A DNA stretch of 64,000 nt from RYN-111 sp963760125 (GTDB taxonomy: Bacteria; Actinomycetota; Actinomycetes; Mycobacteriales; SCTD01): contig CAVXBV010000009.1 of NCBI GenBank assembly GCA_963760125.1, forward strand, positions 68,754-132,753, in the 5' to 3' direction. The notes below the pieces were generated by a model. It had not been told where the DNA came from. It saw nothing but the letters and a program-made list of their open reading frames with translations, and searched no databases. Below, piece after piece: positions 9,201 to 15,759 of this stretch. The first letter of the stretch is position 1, and the number at the start of each line of letters is the position of its first letter. The position numbers were made by a program, and so were the translations under genes.

Positions 9201-10120
9201 AGAGCCGGACGTCGGGGACCACCAAGGACCTGGCCGGCGTCGCCTGGACGGACACGTCCCGCGCCGTCGCCGTCGGGCAGTCGGGCACCGTCCTGACCAG
9301 CGACGACGGGGGTGGGACCTGGCGCAGCCGCACCAGCGGGACCGGCAAGGACCTGGCAGCGGTGACCGGTGGCCCCTCGGTCCTGGCCGTGGGCCAGTCG
9401 GGGACGGTGCTCCGCAGCACGGACGGCGGGGCCTCCTGGCGCGCGAGCACGGCAGGGTCCAAGGACCTCGCAGGAGTGGCGGTCGCGGGGACGAGGGCCG
9501 TCGCGGTCGGGACGAGCGGGACCGTGCAGGGGTCGACGGATACCGGCCTGACGTGGCGATCCGCGACCTCCGCTGCGCAGGACCTCACGGGCGCGGCTGC
9601 TGTCGACGGGCGCTTCTGGGTCAGCGGGAAGCGTGGCACCGTGCTCACGAGCACCGACGGCGCGACGTTCACGAGCCGCGCCACCGGGACGACAAAGGAC
9701 CTGTGGGCGGTGGCCGGCGCCGGGCCGCTGCTCGTCGTCGGTCAGTCAGCGACCGTACGGCTGAGCGACGACGGCGTGGCGTGGTGGGCGCAGCCACCCG
9801 GCGCCCTGACGTGGGCCTTCGACGCGCAGCGGTCCAGTGTCAGCGCCGTGGGGTTGGCCCTCGACTACACCGCGCTGAGCGCACCACCGACCGGCACGTC
9901 AGCGGTGCTGCGCACGACGGTCGACGGCACGACCTGGACGTCCTCCCCGCTGCCGGTGCCGGCGACGAGCGGGACGTCCGTGGTGATCGACCTGACCGAC
10001 CTGGTGGCGGGGGATCCGGCCCGGCTCGCGGCGCTGCGGGTGTCGTTCGTGGTGACCACGCCTCCCGGTAGCACCCTGCGCACTGCGCACGACCTCGTGC
10101 GCCTGCAGCTCAGTCCGTGA
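6239..10120 (+). CDS. Secreted multidomain metallophosphoesterase with C-terminal beta-propeller
   Basis: About 1,293 residues. A signal peptide (MIMLPRRGS then a hydrophobic core, cleavage after ARA) is followed by several domains. In order: a DNRLRE-like domain (6.33-6.78 kb); an Ig-like domain; a calcineurin-like phosphatase (7.10-7.93 kb) with metal motifs AAGDIACG, LPLGDTQYECG, PGNHEY, YYHHPRW and NGHDHDYERF; a fibronectin type III domain; a LamG-like lectin fold; and about seven ~40-residue YCF48/BNR-like repeats (GQSGTVLxSTDGG pattern, 8.93-9.79 kb). Substrate unknown; an extracellular phosphatase bound to a polymer through the extra domains is plausible. A GTG at 6179 is in frame, but ATG 6239 gives the better signal peptide. 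It overlaps the convergent gene by 11 bases. Confidence 0.85.
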   Translation: MIMLPRRGSVLLVAGAVALTGLSASVVPAARAGEATVLPAADGYVDASSPGSSYGALTRLRVDSDPAVRSHLRFDLSSVGEAVSRAVLDLTPTSALAAGFDVRAVQEGTTWTEGGLTFATAPQVGQVVVSSGPVSTGNVVSLDVTALVRGTTLDLALTGRSTIALSLASRESATPPVLRLDTLADPAPVNQVPPALSGTAQQGKALVVDPGIWLGAVPLVYSFSWRRCDDAGTVCEVLAGESGSAHTLTTADEGHRIVALVTATNGAGSATAPSAPSAVVVPKPAPSRDQVVLAAGDIACGDLSRGSACRQQETAELLVAHQPDAVLPLGDTQYECGDPTDFTSYYGPSWGRALAVTRPVPGNHEYTTTTNTTNNCYNRPAGAPGYYGYFGDAASPAEPGCRVACRGYYSYDLGDWHLIALNSNCGRGVACAANGPQGTWLQADLQAHTGQCTLAYYHHPRWSSGQEGPIESVGPLVQLLYDAGVDVVLNGHDHDYERFAPMDPAGQVDPVRGMREFVVGTGGRNLTSQVAVANGSEVRDASTFGVLKLVLAATSYRWEFLPVTGSGPFRDAGSQPCHSAPATDRTPPSAPAGLVGAAAGPRVDLDWDAARDDVGVVAHRLYRDGALLATAGDPTGYADATAGFGTVHTYALTAVDAAGNESLPSGSVRVVTRASPAGSSLLEDGFETGTLTAWSSANGLQVQRDLVDRGRWAARSVAGPAGSSYASALFPQVAELWARERVQLRSQGSALALLRLRNALGTTVLTVQLSSKGLLQYVDEVHAVTRTSTVSLDVGGWHTLDLHAVVGSPGRVELSLDGVAVLAGDDDLGLSGLARVYVGETNSSHTGEQIIDEVYVGTVPPPVPLATSLAPTAGTDATGASRDLTPADLSALEASDGVRYAVAGAWGGSVVGTTADLTGSTCWGEQTCWAVGAKGVVVRTQDRGRSWSATTVSNRDLTAVAFVDANRGLAVGQKGAVLQSTDGGWTWQSRTSGTTKDLAGVAWTDTSRAVAVGQSGTVLTSDDGGGTWRSRTSGTGKDLAAVTGGPSVLAVGQSGTVLRSTDGGASWRASTAGSKDLAGVAVAGTRAVAVGTSGTVQGSTDTGLTWRSATSAAQDLTGAAAVDGRFWVSGKRGTVLTSTDGATFTSRATGTTKDLWAVAGAGPLLVVGQSATVRLSDDGVAWWAQPPGALTWAFDAQRSSVSAVGLALDYTALSAPPTGTSAVLRTTVDGTTWTSSPLPVPATSGTSVVIDLTDLVAGDPARLAALRVSFVVTTPPGSTLRTAHDLVRLQLSP

Positions 10121-13100
10121 CGCGGCGCCGTCGCAGGAACAGGCCGAGCCCGAGCAGGGCGAGGGCTCCTGCAGCGAGACCGGCGCTCGCGCCGGTGGCG
10201 GGCAGGCGCCCCACCGAGGGCTTGGGCTTGGCGGGCGGCGGGGCCGTCGTGGTGCTGGACGTCGATCCCAGGTTGCCGACGATCGTCGTCCAGACCGTGC
10301 GGCCGTACGTCGCCGCCACCAGCTCCTTGCGGTTGCGCGGACTGATCGAGACCTCGAAGGTCTGGACCTTCGGCAGGCCCGTGCCGAGCACCCGGTAGCT
10401 GCCGCCGCTCTCGTTCGCGGAGACGAAGACGCCCACGTCGGTGGACACGATCAGGTGCCCGTCGTAGGGGAGCACGTGGTTGGCCGGCAGGTCGGGCAGG
10501 TTGCCGGAGACGTCCTTGAAGGTGGCTCCTGCGTCGGTGCTCTTGTAGACGTGCCCCGTGCCGATCTTGGAGACGTCGTCGCCCAGCGAGCCCGGCGGGA
10601 TCCATCGACGGCCGTACCCGCCGAGGGTGACGTAGACCGTCTTGGCGTTCTTCGGGTCGATCGTCACCGAGGTGATGTACCGCTTGGGCAGGCCCTTGGC
10701 GGCGGCGATGTGCCAGCCGTCCTTGGTCCCGGCCGACGGCGGGTCGTCGCCGCCGACGTTCGTGGCGATGCCGCTGTTGAACGGGAGGCCACCGGTAACG
10801 ATGTCGCAGTAGCCGCAGTACCCGACGTACGTCGCGTCCTTGCGCGTGTCGACGGCCGAGACGGCGTTGACCGGGTCGTTGGTCCCGGCGGCCGCTCCCG
10901 CGTCCCCGGGCTTGGTGCGGGTCCCGAGGTTGTACACCTGCTTCCAGGTGGCTGAGGCCGTCGCCGCGCCGCGGGTGGTCTCGAAGATCTCACGACCGCC
11001 GATGACCAGGTGGTCAGCATCGGTCTCGTCCATCTTGAACGGCGTGGAGAACAGCGCACCGGTCATCGTCGGCTTGTTGTTGGTCCAGCTCTTGCCGCCG
11101 TCCCGCGTCACGCGGATGTCGCCGTTGGTGTACTCCTCCCAGGCCACGTTGCTGTCGTCCGGGTCGACGGCCACGAAGAACCCGTCACCGCCGTAGGTCG
11201 CGATGACCTTGCCCTGCGGCGTGATCTTGGCGGTGCCGTTGTCCTGCAGGCCGATCCACACCGTGCCGTCCTTGGCCATCGCGGCGTCGTACGGCAGCAG
11301 GTTGTCCATCCCGGCGTTGTTGCCGCGACCCCACTTGCTGTTGCTGAAGTCCCCACCCAGGGGGATCTTCTGGGAGTAGACGCCACCGTCGTTGCCGGCC
11401 ACCAGCGTCACGTCCTCACCGGACCGCACGAACATGCCGGCGTGCTGGTCGGGGTGCGTCGTCGTCGTCGGCCCGGCCGGGGTGTCGGTCCCGTTGGCCG
11501 GGCAGAAGGGCGTCCCACCGGGGATCAGGCCGTTGGTGTTCAGACCCAGGCACGAGGTGCCACCGAAGTAGCGCCCGATGACCTTGAAGTCGCTGGTGCC
11601 GTGGGGAGCCTCCTGCGGGTTCACCGGGCTCCCGACCGGCGCGATGACGAGGGGGAGACGGTTCTCCCAGACCTCCTCGAGGCCGAAGGCGAGCCGCCCG
11701 GGCGCGCCGCCGGCGGTCACGCCGCTCGTCGGGTCGACCTCAACCCAGCTGTTGTACCAGGACTGGATCCCCGGGGCGTACGTCGCCGAGTTGGCGCCGA
11801 TGAGCGCGGTGCCCGGTGAGGCCGCCAGCTGGGTGCTGTCGGCCAGCATGGTCCAGTTGAGGCCGAAGTCCGGTGAACCGTAGAGGCCGTTGAGGACGGT
11901 GTTGCCGGGCACCTTGGCGGGGAGCTGGCCCGGCTCGGGCACACCCCCGACTGCCGTTCGGGCCTGGTTGAACTTGTCCGCGTCCTGGACGAGGGCGAAC
12001 ACGTAGTCGTGGTCCTGCCCGGGGCCGTTCGCGACCGCGAGGCTGGTGCGACCGATGCGCGCCTGCTCAGCCAACCCGTTGGCGGCGCCGAGGAAGGTGA
12101 AGGACCCCGGGGCCCCGTCGGTGCTGGTGTACAGGCCGTTGCGGGGCGACTGCGGCGTACCGGCGGCGTTGGGCTTGGTACCCGCACGCCAGCCCACCAC
12201 GGCGAGGACCTTGCCGCCTCCGGCGCCGCCGTCGTCGTTCGCGCGGACGACGACGTCGGTCACGATGTTGGCGAAGAAGCAGGTGGGCTTCTTGGGGTCG
12301 GTGCACGTGGTCGGGAGCGCGACGTTGGTGTAGCTGCGACCGGCATCGACCGAGCGGTACAGCCCCTTGCCCGTGGCCAGGTAGACGCGCTTGTCGTCAC
12401 TGGGGTCGACCGCGAACTCGAAGGAGATCGTGCCGTCCGGCACGCCCTTGCTCTTGGTCCAGGTCTTGCCGTTGCTCGTCGTCCAGTAGGCACCGAGACC
12501 GGCGCTGGAGCTACCACCGAAGGCGGGGTCGCCGGTGCCGACGAGCAGGGTCCCGCCGCCGCTCTTGGTGTAGGCGACCGCCCCGGTGAACTGCACCGGG
12601 AGGGTGTCACCGATGCTGCGCCACTTCTTGCCGGCATCGGTGGTCTCGTAGACGCCGCCCTGGGCGAGCGAGGCCCACCAGTGCGTGGAGTCGTTCGGGT
12701 GCTGGGCGAAGTCCATGACGCGACCGGCGACGTCCGCGAGGCCCAGGCCGTTGACCCGGTCGTACCCCTCCACGTCGTTCACCAGAGGGGTCTTGGCGTA
12801 CTGCTTCCACGTCGACGTCGGGGAGGCGGCCGGGTCGGCGGCGATCCGCGCCGCCTGGGCTGCGCCCGCGGGGAACGCTGCGGCGGAGACGTCCCCCAGC
12901 GCGCCGGACTGCCGACGCATGTCGAGCGTCGCGTTGACCTTGGAGAGCTCCTCGAACGTCTCGACGCCGTAGGAGGGGCGGCAGGACCCGGCGACGCCGG
13001 CCGCGAGCTGCTGGATCGTCGTCTCCGCCACCCAGGAGGTGCCGCGGGCGCAGCCGTGCGCGTCCAGACCGTTCGAGGCAGCGCTCAGGGTCGGGGCAGG

Positions 13101-13175
13101 GGAGCCGGCGAGCGCGGTCGCGGTCGCGGCGGCAAGGGCGCCCAGGGTGAGGGCGCGGTGGGACCTGCGGATCAT
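10110..13175 (-). CDS. LPXTG cell-wall-anchored beta-propeller (sialidase/VPS10-like) protein
   Basis: 1,021 residues. A signal peptide follows MIRRSHRALTLG. Repeated Asp-box/BNR-type blades carry motifs such as STDAGATFKD, TTDAGKKWRS and RSVDAGRSYT. The C terminus has an LPATG sortase signal at about 991-995, a hydrophobic helix and RRRR. Proteins with stacked Asp-box blades include sortilin-like propellers, xyloglucanases and sialidases; the catalytic residues needed to choose among them were not identified. ATG 13175 has GGAG 8 bases upstream, and the frame upstream of it is not needed. It is divergent from the phosphatase-superfamily gene and convergent with the other propeller protein. 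No sortase gene is in the window. Confidence 0.85.
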   Translation of the reverse strand: MIRRSHRALTLGALAAATATALAGSPAPTLSAASNGLDAHGCARGTSWVAETTIQQLAAGVAGSCRPSYGVETFEELSKVNATLDMRRQSGALGDVSAAAFPAGAAQAARIAADPAASPTSTWKQYAKTPLVNDVEGYDRVNGLGLADVAGRVMDFAQHPNDSTHWWASLAQGGVYETTDAGKKWRSIGDTLPVQFTGAVAYTKSGGGTLLVGTGDPAFGGSSSAGLGAYWTTSNGKTWTKSKGVPDGTISFEFAVDPSDDKRVYLATGKGLYRSVDAGRSYTNVALPTTCTDPKKPTCFFANIVTDVVVRANDDGGAGGGKVLAVVGWRAGTKPNAAGTPQSPRNGLYTSTDGAPGSFTFLGAANGLAEQARIGRTSLAVANGPGQDHDYVFALVQDADKFNQARTAVGGVPEPGQLPAKVPGNTVLNGLYGSPDFGLNWTMLADSTQLAASPGTALIGANSATYAPGIQSWYNSWVEVDPTSGVTAGGAPGRLAFGLEEVWENRLPLVIAPVGSPVNPQEAPHGTSDFKVIGRYFGGTSCLGLNTNGLIPGGTPFCPANGTDTPAGPTTTTHPDQHAGMFVRSGEDVTLVAGNDGGVYSQKIPLGGDFSNSKWGRGNNAGMDNLLPYDAAMAKDGTVWIGLQDNGTAKITPQGKVIATYGGDGFFVAVDPDDSNVAWEEYTNGDIRVTRDGGKSWTNNKPTMTGALFSTPFKMDETDADHLVIGGREIFETTRGAATASATWKQVYNLGTRTKPGDAGAAAGTNDPVNAVSAVDTRKDATYVGYCGYCDIVTGGLPFNSGIATNVGGDDPPSAGTKDGWHIAAAKGLPKRYITSVTIDPKNAKTVYVTLGGYGRRWIPPGSLGDDVSKIGTGHVYKSTDAGATFKDVSGNLPDLPANHVLPYDGHLIVSTDVGVFVSANESGGSYRVLGTGLPKVQTFEVSISPRNRKELVAATYGRTVWTTIVGNLGSTSSTTTAPPPAKPKPSVGRLPATGASAGLAAGALALLGLGLFLRRRRVTD

Positions 13176-13242
13176 GTGACGCTCCGGGAGGTTCGAGAAG
13201 GTCGAACCATGATGCGGCATGCGAGGGCCGGAGGTCGGTTCC

Positions 13243-13255
13243 TAGGGTGGAGTCG
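13243..13255 (+). promoter_or_regulatory. Leaderless-type -10 box (TAGGGT) for the 13255 gene
   Basis: TAGGGT at 13243-13248 is followed by six bases and then the GTG start, so transcription should begin at or within a base of the start codon. No ribosome site is present, which agrees with leaderless initiation. Confidence 0.5.
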
Positions 13256-14658
13256 TGCCCCTCCCCTCGCGTTCCTTCCCGCCGTACGTCGGGAGCGGTG
13301 ACCTGGGGGCGTTGCGCGCGCGTGCCCTCGACGTGCTGCTGGCCCCGTCGCTCGCCCACGTCGTGGACCTGGTGGCCTGGCCGGAGGGGCAGGAGGTGCA
13401 CGTCGCCGACAGCACCGGGCACAGCGCCCTCGCCGCCGACGGCACCACCCGGCTGCTGTCGGGCGTCGACCCGGTGGCCGACCAGGACCCGCTGAGCGAC
13501 ACGTCCTACCCCTACGCCGCCGCACGCCTGCACTCGCTGTTCGCCGAGGAGCGGGCGCCGGACCTCGCGGTGGTGCACACCGATGCCCATCACTGGCCGG
13601 CACGGGGCGGCCACCTCGGCGAGCACGGGTCGCTCGGGGCGGTGCAGTCCCGCGCGCCGCTGCTGCTCTCCGGCGCCGGGGTGACCGCGCGCGGCGTCCT
13701 GGACCGGGCGTGCCGCACCGTCGACGTGGGGGCGACGCTCTCCTTTCTCGCGGGGGGCTCGGTGGACGCGATGGACGGCGTCCCGCTCGACCTGGCCGCT
13801 CAGAGCGGAGGTCCTGTGGTGGGCCTGCTCTGGGACGGCGCTCCCTCGGCTGACCTGCTGCGACTCGCGGCCTCCGGGGCGCTGCCGAACGTCGCCCGCC
13901 TGCTCTCCCGCGGCTGCGCCCTGCGCGGCGGGGCGATCGCGGAGTTCCCGTCCGTCACGCTGGTGAACCACACGTGCGCGCTCACCGGGGTCGGCCCGGG
14001 GGTGCACGGGATCGTCAACAACGCCTACTTCGACCGGGCGCTCGGCCGGCAGGTCGTGCCGAACTCGAGCGCGACCTGGCACGGGGCGATGGACCACCTG
14101 CGCCCCGGCGTCCGGACGGTCTTCGAGCGCGTCCCCGGACGTACGGCGTGCGTCAACGACCCGGTCGACGTGGGCGCTGACTACTCGACGTTCGCCCTCA
14201 TCCGCGAGGGAGGGGGTGCGGGGGCCATGCTCGCGTCGCTGCCGGCGCCGACCGACGACCCGCTGTGCAGCCACGCGTTCCTCGACAACGCCGACTACGC
14301 CTGGGGTTCGCAGGTCGACGCGGCCGGCCTCGTGCAGGTGCTGGACCTGTGGGCGGACGGTGAGCCGCCAGCTCTCATGTGGTGGAACACCACGCTCACT
14401 GACGGGGCGCACCACGCCGGAGGCCCGAGGTCGGACGTCGCCCTCGCCGGGCTGCGGGACGCCGACGCCCGCCTCGGGGTGTGGCTGGACCTGCTCGAGG
14501 CCCGCGACCTGCTCGACCAGGTGACGATCCTGCTGACCGCTGATCACGGCATGGCGCTGGCCGACCCCACGTGCACCGGGGACTGGGACGAGGCGCTCAC
14601 CGCGGCGGGTGTCCCGTTCCGCGACGAGGCCTACGGCTTCCTTTACCTTGGGGTCTGA
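13255..14658 (+). CDS. Alkaline phosphatase superfamily (type I phosphodiesterase/nucleotide pyrophosphatase-like) protein
   Basis: 467 residues, no signal peptide. Superfamily features: VVGLLWDGAP with a metal-binding Asp, FPSVTLVNHTCALTG with the expected Thr nucleophile, and LLTADHGM with Asp-His metal ligands. Such enzymes hydrolyse phosphodiester or pyrophosphate bonds; the substrate is unknown. GTG 13255 has a leaderless promoter. The 3' end (DEAYGFLYLGV) lies in the left copy of a direct repeat that recurs at 15679 beyond a toxin-antitoxin pair, so the natural C terminus may have been altered by insertion. Confidence 0.82.
   Translation: MPLPSRSFPPYVGSGDLGALRARALDVLLAPSLAHVVDLVAWPEGQEVHVADSTGHSALAADGTTRLLSGVDPVADQDPLSDTSYPYAAARLHSLFAEERAPDLAVVHTDAHHWPARGGHLGEHGSLGAVQSRAPLLLSGAGVTARGVLDRACRTVDVGATLSFLAGGSVDAMDGVPLDLAAQSGGPVVGLLWDGAPSADLLRLAASGALPNVARLLSRGCALRGGAIAEFPSVTLVNHTCALTGVGPGVHGIVNNAYFDRALGRQVVPNSSATWHGAMDHLRPGVRTVFERVPGRTACVNDPVDVGADYSTFALIREGGGAGAMLASLPAPTDDPLCSHAFLDNADYAWGSQVDAAGLVQVLDLWADGEPPALMWWNTTLTDGAHHAGGPRSDVALAGLRDADARLGVWLDLLEARDLLDQVTILLTADHGMALADPTCTGDWDEALTAAGVPFRDEAYGFLYLGV
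14621..14648. repeat. Left copy of imperfect direct repeat flanking mazEF
   Basis: GCGACGAGGCCTACGGCTTC followed by CTTTACCT. It matches 15679-15706 at 26 of 28 positions in the same orientation. It forms the last codons of the phosphodiesterase gene. Possible attachment-site or insertion duplication. Confidence 0.6.
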
Positions 14659-14881
14659 TCGACGCCTGATCTGGATGGAAGTCCCTGTGTAGCAGGGATT
14701 TTGGCGTGTCCGTGAGTGTCCGTCGGAGACCGCGATTTTGCGGACATTCCGCAGACTTTCCAAGATCATGCGGACCACACGCGGGCTGAAGGAAGAAGCA
14801 GCTCGATGACCTCTTTCCCCGGCGTGGCGAACCTCCCGAAGCGGGACAATGACGTCGAGCAGGTCGTTCCGGACCAGGGCT
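14659..14881. other. Intergenic stretch with terminator; possible integration remnant
   Basis: No gene seen. It begins with a terminator and then carries the near-repeated words gtgtccgtgagtgtccgtc and gattttgcggacattccgc. It looks visibly less GC-rich than the flanking genes. Short repeated words next to a duplicated gene end resemble recombinase arm sites, but no integrase is present. Confidence 0.3.
14682..14702 (+). terminator. Intrinsic terminator after the phosphodiesterase gene
   Basis: TCCCTG (14682-14687) pairs with CAGGGA (14693-14698) around a five-base loop and is followed by TTTT. Confidence 0.65.
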
Positions 14882-15229
14882 TCAGAGGGCGAGGTGCAGC
14901 CTGAGAGCGTCGTCGAGTTGGTTCATGAGGTCTTGTGGGACCGAGCCGACGCGGCCCTGCACGCGCTCGACGTCGACTGACCGCACTTGCTCGGCCTGGG
15001 CTTTGGAGTCGACGGTCAGGCCGGTCGCGTCCGCAGGCAGGAGCACCTGGAAGGGGTAGACCCGTTCGACGTTGGAGGTCACCGGGACGACCGTGACGAC
15101 GCCACGCCCGAGTCGGGTGGCCGTTGTGTTGGCGCCGTCGTTGCTGACGATCACCGCCGGTCGGGTCTTGCGCGCCTCGGTGCCTCGGGCTGGCTCCAGG
15201 TCGATGACGCAGATGTCGCCGCGTCGCAT
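14882..15229 (-). CDS. mazF: MazF/PemK-type endoribonuclease toxin
   Basis: 115 residues. Begins MRRGDICVIDLEPARGTEARKTRPAVI-type sequence, the conserved N-terminal strand and loop of MazF (GDI...L.P..GTE..K.RP..IVS.D), then VVTVVPVTSNVERVYPFQVLLP and EQVRSVDVERV. MazF toxins cut mRNA or tRNA at short sequence motifs. The ATG at 15229 shares one base with the stop of the upstream antitoxin (TGATG), so the two are translationally coupled. The pair sits between imperfect direct repeats. Confidence 0.9.
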   Translation of the reverse strand: MRRGDICVIDLEPARGTEARKTRPAVIVSNDGANTTATRLGRGVVTVVPVTSNVERVYPFQVLLPADATGLTVDSKAQAEQVRSVDVERVQGRVGSVPQDLMNQLDDALRLHLAL

Positions 15230-15450
15230 CAGACCGTGACGCCGTCAGCGACGGTGGCGCTCCAGAGTTTGTCGTCCTCCGAGCCGCTCCAGTCCTGCCA
15301 CGCCGCTTCGTAGTCGTCGCTGAGCTCGACGGCGCGCAGCAGGCGCACCGCCTTGTGCACCACCGCCGAGCGGGAGCCGATGCCCTGCTCGTGGGCGTAG
15401 GCGTCGAGGAACTCGATGTCCTCGTCCGGCAGGCTCACGCTGACCTTCAT
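15229..15450 (-). CDS. mazE: MazE-like ribbon-helix-helix antitoxin
   Basis: 73 residues. The N-terminal ~45 residues (MKVSVSLPDEDIEFLDAYA, then GSRSAVVHKAVRLL) form a ribbon-helix-helix DNA-binding domain. The acidic C-terminal tail (YEAAWQDWSGSEDDKLW) would wrap and inhibit the toxin. First gene of the pair, starting 6 bases from two inverted repeats that suit an autoregulatory operator. Type II toxin-antitoxin antitoxin; co-expression is supported by the one-base overlap. Confidence 0.88.
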   Translation of the reverse strand: MKVSVSLPDEDIEFLDAYAHEQGIGSRSAVVHKAVRLLRAVELSDDYEAAWQDWSGSEDDKLWSATVADGVTV

Positions 15451-15456
15451 GGCACC

Positions 15457-15493
15457 ATGCTACTCGGGTAGCATTGCTGGTAGCAAACCAGCA
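15457..15493 (-). promoter_or_regulatory. mazEF operator: two adjacent inverted repeats
   Basis: ATGCTAC-TCGG-GTAGCAT (15457-15474) and TGCTGGT-AGCAA-ACCAGCA (15475-15493) are both perfect 7-base-pair inverted repeats. They abut each other just upstream of the antitoxin start. Ribbon-helix-helix antitoxins bind such sites and repress their own operon. Confidence 0.6.
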
Positions 15494-15678
15494 GTCCCCA
15501 GGCTCGGCCCGGTGTCTGCTTCCGGCCGGGGCCGCGTGGCGCAGAACGACGAGAGCGAGACGACGTTTGACGGCGGCCGCACCTGGCCGACTGACTCGTT
15601 CCTACCGGAGGAGGGGGTGTGGGGCGGGTCGAAGACGCACCTGGTGCCGCTGCCCCATCCCGCGGGCAAACGCACTCA

Positions 15679-15706
15679 GCGACGAGGCCCACGGCTTCCT
15701 TGACCT
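15679..15706. repeat. Right copy of imperfect direct repeat flanking mazEF
   Basis: GCGACGAGGCCCACGGCTTC followed by CTTGACCT, 26 of 28 identical to 14621-14648. Read in frame it gives DEAHGFLDL, close to the DEAYGFLYL end of the phosphodiesterase, so it may be the displaced original 3' end or a duplication. Confidence 0.6.
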
Positions 15707-15746
15707 GAGTGATCTTGAGGCGCGCAGCGAGGGTGACGACAACGCC

Positions 15747-15759
15747 TAGAGTTGTCGGA
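15747..15759 (+). promoter_or_regulatory. Leaderless-type -10 box (TAGAGT) for the PP2C gene
   Basis: TAGAGT at 15747-15752, six bases, then ATG 15759; no ribosome site. Fits leaderless transcription. Confidence 0.5.

Larger units (their letters stand above)
15451..15758. other. Intergenic region between mazEF and the PP2C gene
   Basis: Holds the mazEF operator, about 180 bases with no convincing gene, the right direct repeat and the promoter of the next gene. An open frame on the plus strand ends ...SDEAHGFLDLSDLEARSEG but has no codon support; it looks like a displaced gene end. Confidence 0.5.

Noticed and set aside
14659..15758. Complete integrative element or prophage remnant
   Set aside because: No integrase, excisionase or phage gene is present; only flanking repeats and a toxin-antitoxin pair support mobility.
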